From NCBI GenBank assembly GCA_013399305.1, contig VXAI01000067.1:372001-436000 (forward strand): a stretch of DNA of 64,000 nt, written 5' to 3'. A model generated the notes under the pieces. The model worked only from the letters and a program-made list of their open reading frames with translations, did no database searches and was not told the DNA's origin. A program made the translations under genes and the position numbers. Every line of letters begins with the position of its first letter. Position 1 is the first letter of the stretch. Positions 48,901 to 62,200 of the stretch are shown in pieces. The DNA is from Rostratula benghalensis. Taxonomy: Eukaryota; Chordata; Aves; Charadriiformes; Rostratulidae.

Positions 48901-50106
48901 ATTCAAGTTGAGCATAAGACACCTTACATGGGGAACATAATGTTTTAAGAGTAGGGTATGGCATATATTACTAATTTTATGTACTAAAATTAGTGTTTGA
49001 GGACTTCATTATTTACTTCCTAGAATTACCCCAAAATCAGTCTCCCAGGGAAGGATTTTTGCAAAGTTTACCAGCTTTGAGAAGTTGCTCTGTATTTGAA
49101 CAATAAGCAAGTACAGTATCTGTGTTCAAGCAGTAAGTTACCTAACTGCATATTGTTTAGCCTGACCTTGTTGTGCCAGACCTTAAACCAAAGAAGTGGG
49201 TGCCTTATTTGATAGCAATTCCTAGACCAAGAACAGTCACCCTAGTGATCCTACATATGCAGTGCTACTTCAAAGAGTAATAGCTGGGGAGGGGTGACGT
49301 TGCTGGCTCGGCTTCTCGTTCTTGGCTGCACACTCCTGGACACAAGCTGTGTAGCCTTTCTGCCTCTGCAGCAACCTCAGCTGGCTCAGTAAGAGGTTGG
49401 ACAAGTGCCAGACCAGGAGGGAAATTGGGACCACCTCACTTGGTGGCAGTCAACTATGGATGAATTCAGTTCTGCGAAACTTCTCTCTGAGGTCACCAGC
49501 TGATGATTTTTTGGTCACACTTACCATGCTGATCATCACCTTGAGAATGGAAGGGAAATGCCCTACCTCCATCCTGTTAAAGGCCATGTGGGTTTTCACT
49601 GCTAGGAAATTTGTTGGGATCATTTGAGCATCTTCTAATTAGTACCCCATAATTTCTTCAGTATTGCTAGCACCTTAACATCTTACCACTTGAAAGGGAG
49701 CTCAGTTCCTCCCCTGCCCCATCCAAAGGCTAAAATAGCTTACCATGTATTATTTTTTAGTTAGACTATCTGTATGAGGCTTAATGGACTGCTCTATCAG
49801 AATGTTAGATGAGATGATGTGATAGTCCCTTCTGACCAAACTCTGCTTAACTATTTCATGGCTACCTGGAGAGCACTTCCAAATGAAAGCAAAAAGACAA
49901 TGTCATCTAGGAGTTTTAAGACTACTTACAGTCCAAGCAGTTTCAGATTACTTTTAGTATTTTTCATTGTAGTTTAACTGCGTAAGTTCCAGATTGTTTT
50001 GTACTAGTGCTAATTCACATAAAGTGAGATAGAGTAGGTAACAGGTAACTGTATTAGTCATTGGAATCTAATTGGGCTTTCCCTACCATTTTTTTTCCCC
50101 CCCCAG
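45449..50106 (+). other. USP8: USP8 intron 1
   Basis: 4.66 kb. It begins within the GC island and includes the alternative donor at 45842. The remainder is AT-rich with no recognised element. Confidence 0.65.
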
Positions 50107-50173
50107 AAAAATATTGATAGAGACTTCTAAGGAGCTGTACCATCCTAGAAGGGATATAAGTAACAACATTAAC
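50107..50173 (+). other. USP8: USP8 exon 2, 5' UTR part
   Basis: The acceptor CCCCCCCCAG follows a T/C tract and ends at 50106. The 67 bases before the ATG contain the TAA (50128-50130) that would end an upstream ORF beginning in exon 1. Confidence 0.7.
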
Positions 50174-50277
50174 ATGCCTGCTGTGGCATCTGTACCTAAG
50201 GAGCTATATCTCTGTACTTCATTGAAAGATCTCAACAAGAAGACAGAAATAAAACCTGAAAAGACAAGTACGAAGAG
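50174..50277 (+). CDS. USP8: USP8 coding exon 2 (start)
   Basis: [20 protein letters not shown] to KTSTK plus AG of Ser35. The human start is [20 protein letters not shown]. Donor AAGAG|GTATAG. Confidence 0.96.
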
Positions 50278-53200
50278 GTATAGATTTTAATTTATTTTGG
50301 ATTAATATTAGAAGCATTAGTGCTACTCTGCTAAGCAAGTTTCAGAACTAAGTTGTGGATCTAAATTTTCTCAATTATTTCTATTATAAAATCTTTGATA
50401 GTCTTATATCTAAATCTCTCAACTATGACATTGGATATGCTTACTGCCTACAGAAGGAAACATCACATACTGCCAAAACATGACTTGGGCAGAGCATGAT
50501 GCCCATGAAAGTTTCATACGTTGAGAAAAGGCTACATAAATGCAAATTCTTAAAATGATAAAATGTTTAGCAAATGTGCAAGCAAAAATATACTTGCCTC
50601 TAGCATTTTTAGGCAATTAATTTATAATAGGACAAAATGAAATTGTTAGTTCTTCCTAAAAAAAGAAAATATTTTTAGAAGGGAAAAGTATTTCCCCCCC
50701 CTCCCATATCTCAGTATGCTATTTAATTATGGAAGATTTAAAATCAGGCTAGTAAACAACCTAGCAAAGAGAAACATTATTTGGAGGAGCATGGTTGTAA
50801 TTCATATTTAATGAAAGCCTTATAGTAAGATGGTAAAAGCAAATGCTTAATATATGGGCAGAGGCCACGAACTCTTAAAGTGGTATCTTGTAATAAAAAG
50901 GTGTTTGAGAACAAGTCAACAATCATGTGCTTCACTCTTTTTTGATTTCAGTTATGTGCAGAGTGCCCTTAAGATTTTCAAGGCAGCGGAGGAAAGCAGG
51001 TTGGACCGAGATGAAGAAAAAGCTTACATCCTATATATGAAATATGTGACTGTTTATAACTTTATTAAAAAGAGACCTGATTTTAAGCAGCAACAGGTAT
51101 AAAAGCTTTCTGACTGACCTTTTCTGCATTGGTAGAAGTATTAGAAGTACAGAGAATTACACAAAAGCACAAAGGATTACACTGGTATTAAGTAAACTGT
51201 TTTACCTGTGATGATATATGTTCTTTCCCTGTTTCTGAAAAGTCTGTTGTTAATTGTTTTTTAGTACACATAAGGTACATAAGCTGTCAGATCTGTGACT
51301 CTTTTTCCAGGCAAAGGTATTCCTGTTTTCCCCATTCAAACTTCTTTGGGTACAGTTGCCTTGCCTAGCCTTTATTTATTATTGCTATAGAATATTTTAC
51401 CTAAACTCATTTTTTGAAAGGAAAATATTTTTACTCAAAAGGATTCCTTTTGTTGGTATTAATACCATTATAATACCAATTCTGTGTATGCTAGTGTCTC
51501 TTGATATGCACGGAAGTAGGCATTATTAAGCTGTATGATTAATATGTGGAGTAATGCTTATAATTTTAGGATTATTTTCATTCAATTCTTGGACCTACAA
51601 ATTTAAAAAAAGCTATTGAAGAAGCTGAAAGACTCTCAGACAGCCTTAAACTCAGGTATGTGAATACAGTAAATATAGAAGATATTGTTTATTATACCTG
51701 AAGCCTTTACATGTGCAATTTTGCAGGTTTTCATGCTATTTAGTAGTAAGGGATTGCACTTGAGTAGACCTTAGATACCTGAACTCTTGAGAGCTTGAAT
51801 TGTTATCCACAAAAGTCTATTATTAGGGATACATTTTGTCATCACATAGTCCAATTACTTGCCACTGTATACATTGTCTCGTAATTCCTGGTAACTATCA
51901 TTTGTTGATATTGTCTCCTGGATCTGTTTAATGACTAATAAAAAGAAACCACAAGATATAAACTATATATACACTAGAGATGATTGAGAGCCATTTCAAC
52001 CTTTTTATAATAAGGTCATCTGAAGCTAAATATACTAATGAATATTCCTAATATTTACATATGTTAAAAGTCCTGCTAGTGTGGATTTAGTTTACACTAA
52101 CAAAACACATTTCTGATCCTTTAGCTGGCTGCTACACCTTTCTCTCCCTCTGCCCCAAGCAGACATGTATGGAAATTGCCAGTGTGTAACTGAGCTGATG
52201 TTAACAGGGCTTTGGGCAGCTCCTTCACAACTGCCAAGTTATAGGTCTCTGTGCCCTAAGCCATGAAATTATGTCAGTGAGAAGCTGTAAGGTAGACTCT
52301 GTCTTTGGGGGGTATTGAGTGCAGTGTGATTTGCTTCCAGCCCTATCTGCTTCTCCCATCCTTAATGACTGCCTTTCTTGCCCCTTTCTCACCCTTTTAA
52401 CTTTTTCCCTTCAGCTGGGCATATTGCCCACAGCCCCCAGTATTACTGGGAAAGCTCCCTTCAAAGTATCCATAAAGTTAGTTTAGATGAACAAGGAAAT
52501 AAGAGTGCAGTTACATGTATATGAAGTCTTTCCAAAGATGTCTTATGACACCGTGCATGAAACAATCTTTACGTTTTCCTTATTTTTAGTTGAATATCAC
52601 AGTTCAACAGAGCTACAAATTACTGTAAGAATAAACACTGATAGAGTTATAGAAAACCTCAGCTACTCGGAGACATTGTTTGGTAACTTGTGGCTTTTTA
52701 TGAAAGGAACCAAATTTTCCAACTGATAACTTTCAACAACTCCGGGCAAAATTTATGTATGTTTGAAGGGAATACAAATGAAACATGACTCCTGTGTAAC
52801 CACAAGAGTGGTTTCAGGGAAGTTACTTGTGTAATTTCTTCTTGAAGCAGTAGGCCAACAAATAGTTTAAATGTTAATTGTTAACTGGAAGTGGAGCTGC
52901 TGAAGCATCATTTGTACAGGAGCAGGAATACCTACATTAATGACCTGTGTGCTTCAAAGGCGTAAATGGGAAATTGATGGGCAAATATTCCATATTGACT
53001 GAATGAATTTCAAGTCTGAAGTATGCTTTAGTGCTCTTAACTCCAAAGGAGAACAAAATGCTCTGTTCTAACTTGTGACGCCTTTGCCAAATCAAAAAGC
53101 CTGTTTAGAAGAAAAAATTACAGGCCTGCAGCCTCCTTCCTACTAGTGGCCAATTAATGGAGTAGACTTCAAGGCAGAATTTGATTTAATGATTTAGTTT

Positions 53201-56200
53201 ATTAACATAGTACTTTTGATATGAAATACAGCTGTATTGTTGTCATTTTAATGCTGATTAGGCAACATATTTGACTAGAATGAGCAATTACTAATGAAGT
53301 TCAGTGTTCATGCTTCACTGCTTGGTTCAGTCATCAAAATTGTTGGTTCAAAACTTTTTTTATGGATCACTAATAACACTTAAGCTTCTCAAATATATTA
53401 AATAGAATGCTAATTAACAATGACACACATACATAAACCTGCAGTTGGCAATTTAAAAGCTGTACTTTTTAGGTCACTGGTTTACAATGTTGTGATTGTC
53501 TTTACCATGGCAAAAAGCTTGGAGTTCATTGTAGTCTAAGACTTTATGAAAAGGACAGCTGTACACAAGACCTTGGTCCACCAAAGCTCTTGAGTATACG
53601 TCATTCTTGCATTGACTTCACTGTAGCCCCAGTGTTTGAAACAAACAGCAGGGACACGGGTGTGGACCTAACAGTATTATGAAGTCAGTTTACAACCTGA
53701 AAGTCACTGATACCATATAGGTCTGATCTGAATTCTTAGAAAGAGGAAATTCAGATAAATCTGAGCTAACATTCCTAACTGTTACTCTTAGCTCTGTTGC
53801 AAGACCTAATAAAATACCTAGGATAATTGTTATAATATATTGAAGTTTACCTGTAAGTCACCAATATAATCAATTTGGTAACACCACAGCTAAGCATGAC
53901 CCCAGGTTTAGAGAAAAAAAAAAAGTTAACCTTAAGAACAGTAGCTATGAAATAGGAACCAAAAGCTATGAAATAGGAACCGAACCAGAATTTAAGAATA
54001 AGAAAACCAACCCAAAAGCAGGAGAAATAATATCACGAAGTCATGTAGGGAAATGGGGGGTTTGTTGGAAATACAATTGTCAATACTTTAACTTTTTTTT
54101 TTTTTTAACTTTAAATAATTATTTATTTCTCCTGCATATTTGATGATTCTGATGTTAATCATCCAAGGCTAGCCAATAACACTAAATTGGGGGGAAAAAA
54201 AAAAAAAGAGGTGCTTTCATTTTTTCCCCCCAATAGATATGAGGAAGCTGAAGTTCGGAAAAAGCTTGAAGAGCGAGACAGACAAGAGCTGCAGAAAAAG
54301 CAAGAACCAAAAGATGATGGAAAGAGTTCAGGCAAAAACTCCTCAGAAAGTACTGTGGATTCCAAAGGAAAAGGCCAAAGGGTAACTGAAGATGATTACA
54401 AACCCTCTAAATGTATAGTTTTAATCCAGCCTTTGATCTTTACTAGTAGCTATTTCCAGTTCATGTGTTTTTAAAGAATAGCTTACACTCCCCATAACCC
54501 TTCTTTGAAATGTCTTTGAAAGATGTTGAGTCTTACCAACATCCAAGCCATGTATAAGATAGACTAGGGGTTTTTTGTAAAGTGAAATTCAATCTTATAA
54601 TAGAACTAGTGAATATAAGAAACCTGAGCTTAGTATAAGTAGCGAGTATAAGAAGTATACTATATATATAGTATACCTAGTAAGTATAAGAAACCTGAAA
54701 CATCAGCTTGTTACCATTATTAATGGTAATAAGCTGATGTTACGGATAACAAATCTCCTCTTTAGCACGGAGCTCACTTTTCAGCAAGACTGTGAGAAGA
54801 AGCTAATTTCTCTGCAAATATTTCACAAATTTTATCTAGTGGATGATTCCGTGCTAGGTTGTATTGCCTTTTTAACTGGCTTCTGTTTAGATAGAGCAGC
54901 AGCATTGGTATCTTTTTAGTACCCTGGTCAAAACATTTTTAGAAAAAAATTCCTTTTTCTACCTTTCTTCCTGTGGCTTCCAGACTGACCAATTTCCTTC
55001 AACCTCTATGACAGCCAGTGTCTGTTGGCCACCTTGTTTCTGAATATTGGATATTAAACTAATATTTTGGGTTTGTTTTGGTTTTGTTTGTTTGTTTTTT
55101 ATAACACAGATTAATGGTGAGAGGAAGCATTCCCTGGAAAGAAAGGATCACTCCGACAGTCTGAGTGGTAAGAGATGCAACAGAGATGGGAAAAAGGTCT
55201 CTGCATATTTATGCGCCTATCACCCGAGCAGCTGCAATTCTTTTAAGGAGTTATTTCACAGTTAGAGTATTTTGATTAAATTCTAGTATCTTGTGTTTCA
55301 GTAATAGTCACCTAATAATTAATTTGCCTCTGTATTGCAGCCTTTATCACTTCTCTTGAACCTTGAAAGCTATACTTAGTTTTTCAACAATTTAATAACT
55401 ATGGCTGAACTAGCCTTTAAGTGGTCAAATTAGAAATGAAAATGTCTCCTCAAATGATAAGAAAAAAAATCTAGGCAAGGCTGAAATATGTCAGCTTACT
55501 CAGTTAAATAAGAAATTTTTCTTTTTCCCTTCCAACCTTCTGTGTTTTGTTCTGTAATAGGTGAAAATGTTCTCTAGAGTTCTTAACTGAAGAGGAGTAC
55601 CTGCAACAGAGTTTACAAATGCTTGCCTCTATAGTTTGATTTAAATGAGAACACAAAAAGTTAAACTGTTTTATCACTCAGGTTCTCAGTATTGTCTAAT
55701 TCAGCAAATCAGATGCTAATCACTACAGTAGAGGGAGCAAAGGTCCAATAGGTTTATTTTATAGTGTCTCACCTCCATGACTTTATGGGACTTCTCTGTT
55801 CTGTTGGTTTGCCATCTTGATTGCACAAGTAAGGTGTGATCATAGCTACATTTATAATGTAGCTGTTTACATCTAATAGTTTCTATATTTCCAGGAGCAG
55901 TCACAGCTGAGAAACTGTTTGCAATGATGTCAGACAAAAATATTGAATTGATTATAATGGATGCTCGACAACTGAAGGATTATCAGGAATCCTGTATTCC
56001 AAGATCTATCAGTGTCCCAGAAGAAGCAATCAGTCCTGGGTATGAAATAATGTTACATGATAGTGAAATGCTTCATTTAATGATTTTATAAATAGACTGA
56101 AAAGAATTATACACTTTTAAAGCTTGTACACTTAGTTTCGGAGTCTGCTACTTACAAGTGGGTGAGATGTATCTGGACAGCTCTGTTCTTGTGTGTACTT

Positions 56201-59200
56201 ACTTCAAGCCAGAGCATATTTATTTTATGTACTCCAGATATGTTTATGTGCTCAGATATTGTTGGATGAAATGTTACTTGTAGATTTGTCTTTAAATGTG
56301 TTAATACATTTCAGAGTTACTGCTAATTGGATTGAAGCTAGACTCCCAGAGGATTCTAGAGATCCATGGAAGAGGAGAGGACACTTTGATTATGTTATAC
56401 TGCTAGACTGGTTTAGTTCTGCCAAAGATTTAAAACTAGGAACAACTCTTCAGAGCCTGAAAGATGCCCTTTTTAAGGTTGGCAAGTTTCACGTTTTATA
56501 TTAATTCATCTCAATAAATCAGAATATCTTAAAGCATCTGTAGTGATTAAGTATATATGGAGGACTTAATGGCATTTAGGCAAACGTCTTGGTTCAGTTT
56601 TCAAAGACTGCTTATTTTGATAGCAGAAGCGTAGTCTGAAGTATCACATTGCTGTGCTTATGCTCCAGTAGAGGACAGTATAATTTATTAAATAGTTAAA
56701 CAGCAGAATGATTCAACTCCCCTCCTCAGCCACTAGCTCATAGTTGTTGGCTGACAAAGTTATTTGGGAAAGTACTTAGTACTGTTTGCCAGAAACTCTG
56801 TCACCCTCTTTCCTGTATTAGCAACTCTGATTCCGTCCCCACGGGAACTGGCTGTCGACCTGCACAGACAGGCCAAAGACAGCTGGCTTCTTTGCAGTCC
56901 TATCAGCCACACACTTTCCAGAATGGAAGGGTGTCGGTGAAGGAGGCCCCAGAAATAATTGGAGCATGGTTAACTTTTCTGCATTATTGAAGATTACTTT
57001 TAGAGAAACATGAACTTAGATGAGAATTTAATCAGTGCAGGGAACTTACAGACTCAATGTTAAGCAGATTCTCAACATTTTCAAGTCAGAACTCTGATTA
57101 TAGCTGTGTTGACCCTACTCTTTATATAAGTGGTTCTTGTGAAAGTCTGCACATCTTTCTGTTATCTAAGCATTCAAGACTGGGATTCAGGGATAGTTCA
57201 GTTCTCCCTGTTCATTGCTTTACAGAATATGCTCTGAGCCTCTGTGCCTTGTTCATGTTCTAATACTGAGGACCTCTGCAAGAGGGCAGTCTGAAGCCTG
57301 AACTCTCAAGGTTATTCAGAAAGTTATCATTATGCTTTCTAAAGCAAACACCCCAAATCACTCAGCAAACTTCTCAGATAAGACACGGAAACAAATAGCA
57401 TAATAACAGTCTTTTCTGCATAGAGTGCCAGACCCTATTGTAGGTAGAGCCAGGAACCTAGCTGTGTTGGGTATTCTCCAACTACAAAGAGGATCCCTGT
57501 TCACTGAAGAGTTTTTGCAGCCTGTTCAGTCTCATTTAAAAATCTGAAAAATAACTGCCTCAACATAATGACTGGACACAGAAATTTCAACACCACTGTT
57601 GGGATGTAGAAGTTTCTTTTCTATTTCTAAGTCATTTCACTTCAAACTTTTTTTTTTTTTTTCTTACAGTGGGAAAGCAAAACTATACTGCAGAATGAAC
57701 CTCTAATTTTGGAAGGAGGTTATGAAAACTGGCTCCTTTGTTTTCCCCAGTATACAACAAATGCTAAAGTAACCCCACCCCAGCATAGCAAGAGTGAAGC
57801 TGTGACTGTTTCTTGTAAGTATAATGAATGAACCCCTCTCCTCTCAAGTGTTTAGAATTACTGGATGTATCTTTAATTCATTCATACATGTTTTGGGATA
57901 GCCTTGTTTTGGCTAACTATAAATTTTGGGGTGGAACATGGGCATTATTTTGCTTTTGTGATACTGTTTTAAGAGCTCTCTCATCCTTCCCTCCTCTCCC
58001 CTCCTAAAGTGGATTTTACATATCCATCTCTGGAAGAGCCAGCCCCCAATCCACCTGTTGTTGCTGTAAAGCCATCTCCAACAGAAGCAATTGAAAATGA
58101 AGAAAAAGGAGATAGTTTGGAAGAGAGACTAAAATCACTCAACAGACCAAATGTACAGGATGCTGCTATTCCAAAATCTGACACATCAGCTGTAGTTAAT
58201 CCGGTATCAATTACTAGAAATATTCCTGAGGTAAACTGTGTTTCTTTTTTCAGAGTTAGTAAATGGTTAATCTATTTGAAACTTACCTTGTTTAAGCCTT
58301 GTATGCAAGTATATTGGTACAGAGCCTATGGGTGGTCTGTGAAGCCATGGTAACTAATCTACAGAACTTTGTGAAAATGAAAATACTTAATGTAATTGCA
58401 GAGCTTTTCATGAATATTTTTAGATGAGCACCTAGAAATTGAAAGCCAGTGATTGATCATTAATTCAAAAAGTCTGTAAGCCAGCTTTCCTACTCAAAAC
58501 ATACAGGTGATGAAATACAGGGAGGGTAGCTAGGCCATGGCTTACCTCGGCTGTTCCAGGTGTCTGCTTTCCAGTGACTGTGTTTTTCTTCAAATAAAAC
58601 ATTTAGGTGGTTTGTCACTCTCAGCCAAGCAGTCAAAGTATAGCAATTTGTTTCTTCTTTCATGGGGATAAAACTTTCTAAAGAGACTGTTGTAGAGTCC
58701 TCACACTAAAATTATATTTTCCTAAGGAGAGAAGGCTAAAGTCAAACTCTTCACTTCTACTATTCTAGATAGTGCCTTTAATACAGAAGTCAGTCAAGGG
58801 GCCCTAAAACTTAATTCTGTTCTTCCCTGAACTAGATCAACTTCTACTTCAGCATGAAAACCAACCTGCTCTCCTACATCTGATCATAAGACATACTTAA
58901 ATACCTCCTCCCATCAGGCAGGTCTGCCTTAGTCATGTGCTCTGTCAGGTGACTGAGAGAGCCAAGCCCAAAGTAGGCCTGAGTGCCCTAAACCCTGGAA
59001 AGCTTGAAATAGAGAGTTGTAGTAATCAGTGCTTAATGCTGTCCTTATGGTTTTGCAGGGCTTGTTGATTTCTTAAGTCATGTCTAGAAGTTTAAGTGAA
59101 TACCTAATTTTACTAACAAGCAATTTGAATTACCAGACGTAATGAAATTGAAAGTTCACTATCTCTCTGGCAGAAGTCAACTTTCTATCATCTTTGTTCT

Positions 59201-62200
59201 CCTCTAAACTTCACTGAGAAGCTAGTTTAGCTATCAGAGCAGTAACAGTGGTGGTGATTTGGTGTTCTCTGCTTTGTGTTACAGGTTGATCGCACTAAAA
59301 AGCCTTCTCTAAAAATCCCTGATGATAGCAGACCAAAACCTGAAAGTGCAGCCAGCGACAGCCAGCCTGTTGAGAACGGACGAGTGGTTCCAGACCGGTC
59401 CACAAAGCCGTTGTGTGATGCAAAGAGTGTTCTGCCAGAAGAAGAAAAGAGCCGTGTACATGCAGAAACTGCTGCCCTATTAGAGAAAAACAGACGGGAA
59501 AAAGAACTTCGGGAGAGGCAACAAGAGGAACAGAAAGAGAGACTCAAACAAGAAAAAGAAGAACAAGAACAAAAAGCAAAAGAAGAACAGAAAGAAAAGG
59601 AGCACAAGGAAAAACTACAGCAATCCAAAGAGGACAGAGAACAGAAGGAGAGGGATGAGCAAATAAAAAGAGATCAGGAGCAAAAGGAACAAGAAAGAGC
59701 ACGCAAAGAAGCACTAGAAGCTAAAAAACAAAATAAAAATGAACTAGAAAGCAGTGGTGCAAAAAGGATTGAGGTTGATAAGGTATCTATGGAAGAAAGA
59801 GAAAAGGGAACTCGAACACCAGAAATGCAGAGACGTGCAGTGGGTGACCCATCTCAGACCTTCGTGACTGTTCCAGGCAAGGTTAGTGAAAAAGAGAAAA
59901 TCATCGCCAAATGTGGAATAATGATTCAGGATGATGTGTGAGTGCATTCTCTAGTATCAACCTGGAGATTTTAAATACATCACTGGATTTTTATTAAGGC
60001 CACTTTTGTATAAATTTAGAAGAGAAAGTTAAAACCAAGACACAAATAATGTTTTTTGGTGGTTTTTTTTTTTTTTTGCAAGACAGCCTCGATTCTTGCT
60101 TGTAGGTGGGCAGCATGGAATCCCTATCGGATAATAAAACTCCCCACTGACATGGAGCTGGGACGGTTCAAAGGCTGCAGTCCTGTGTTTCAAAGATAGA
60201 GGCACGGTGGCATTCTCCTTCTTAATACCAGCCCAGTACTGTGCCTTATACTCTTCTAACACACGATAGGGACAGAATTACATTCTTGTAATAAACTCTT
60301 TAGTGCCCCCAGCTGCATAAATGCTGATATAAGAGGATTTTGTTGACTGGCACAGGAAGTGAAGCAATACCCTAATCCAGTATTTTTGCTGAGAACAGTC
60401 CGGTTCCAACTCTTTGGCAGGGGTCACAGTTCCTTCTTTCCTCAGATTCTCAGAAAAAATTGGAAAATTTTTGGCCTCGAGGAATAAACATGATGTATGG
60501 ATACCTGCTCTAACCACTTCTTTGTGGCACAGGCATTTACCAACCAAAAAAGAAAATACAACTCTGCTTTTTCCCTATTTTACTTTATCAGCATTCTTTA
60601 CTGTCACTCCTGATGAAAATTGAAAGCCTTCTCTCAAAATCTTTTACAGCAAACTGGGGTTAAAGGACAACCAGACAGTGGAGCTCAAAAGCCAGGACCC
60701 CTTAGAGAGGATTCTGACCAAGATACTGAAAGACTTAAAGTAAATACAATGTGTTGTATGTAGCCAAACCCAATCAAATGCAGATACTTTATGATTATTA
60801 TGTTACACATTCCATCTCATTTCATTTTTAAATTCATTGCCTTAAAAAAAGTTTGTCATGTTTACAGCTGCTTGTTTGCTTATTTTTTTTTCCATTTATC
60901 ACGTTCATCTGAAAAAAAACCATTTGAAAGTTTTACTAGAAATCTTCAAATGTTTCTGGTGGCATTAACAAGCATTCCACACTTTTTCATAATCTCACAC
61001 ATACTTTTTTGCATACTGCTTTGAAAGGGAGAAAACATCATCTGTATGTGTTTAACAGAAGGAGAGATTCCTAATAAAGTAGCTTATTTAGGGAAAAAGA
61101 TTGAGTAGTCACACATCTATGAGACTGAAATGTCACATTTTTTTCCCCGGAGCATTTCAACAAATGAGTTTTGTGTAGATTGAGTGATATTAAACAGTAG
61201 TACTGCATTACTGTTACAATAAACTGCATTCCCAGCCATAATCCAGGATTTCTCACTCAACTGTTTTACATTAAATGATGTAACTATATAGGGAAAGTTA
61301 CAGGCAGGTTGCTGCTCTGCGTAAGTACCTAAACGTACCTTTCCTCTCTGTTTGTTTCTTAGTCTCAGCGGGAGCCGTTGATGAGAGCGCGAAGTGAAGA
61401 AATGGGAAGGATAATACCAGGGCTGCCTGCAGGCTGGGCAAAGGTAACTTCCTATTCTGATGTTATAACCAAGTTGCCTTCTCAGTTTTGTAATGCATTT
61501 CACTTGTGTCTCATTTCTAAGTTAGATCATTCAATTATTTTGTTTTTTTACTTCCCTTTCCAACTTCAAGACAGTTACTTTCTGAATTTTAACATAGTTT
61601 TAATGAAACTAGGAGAGCTCTTCTGCTGTTTCAGGTACTAAGCAGTTGCTGTTTAATAGGCATTTTGGTGGAAGTGGTGCCTTCCAGTAAATTTAATCCA
61701 CTAAGTATTGAAGCCAGTCATGACTGTTGAGATCTCAATGCTTGAAAAACTCATGCACTGTTCTTACAGTAGTTTAAAAATAGGTAAGTAAGTTAATGAT
61801 GGATTTTTACTCGTTTTTGAAACAATTTGTTTTTTTTCCCCAAGTTTCTGGATCCAATCACTGGAACCTTTCGTTACTATCACTCGCCAACAAATACTGT
61901 TCATATGTATCCACCAGAAATGGCTCCTTCATCCACGCCTCCATCAACCCCTCCAACTCATAAACCCAAGCCACAGGTGACTGTTGAACGAGAAAGAGAA
62001 CACTCCAAACTGAAGCGCTCCTACTCTTCACCAGACATAACCCAAGCCATTCAGGAGGAAGAGAAGAAAAGAATCCCTGTAACTCCTGCAGTCAATCGTG
62101 ACAATAAGTACGTTTGATAAGTTACATCACACCTCATGCAATACCATAGCATACAGGACTTTCTTAGTGCTTAATCAGGTGAAGTTCATTAATATTTTCT

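Larger units (their letters stand above)
54382..55109 (+). other. USP8: USP8 intron 5 with palindrome cluster
   Basis: Contains a TA palindrome (54655-54676) and a 43-nt hairpin (54699-54741). Coding signal absent. Confidence 0.8.

Noticed and set aside
54159..54365. Minus-strand frame opposite USP8 exon 5
   Set aside because: Antisense shadow of a charged coding exon.
59227..59628. 133-residue Ser/Cys/Phe-rich minus-strand frame
   Set aside because: It is the antisense shadow of the Glu/Lys-rich USP8 exon 11.
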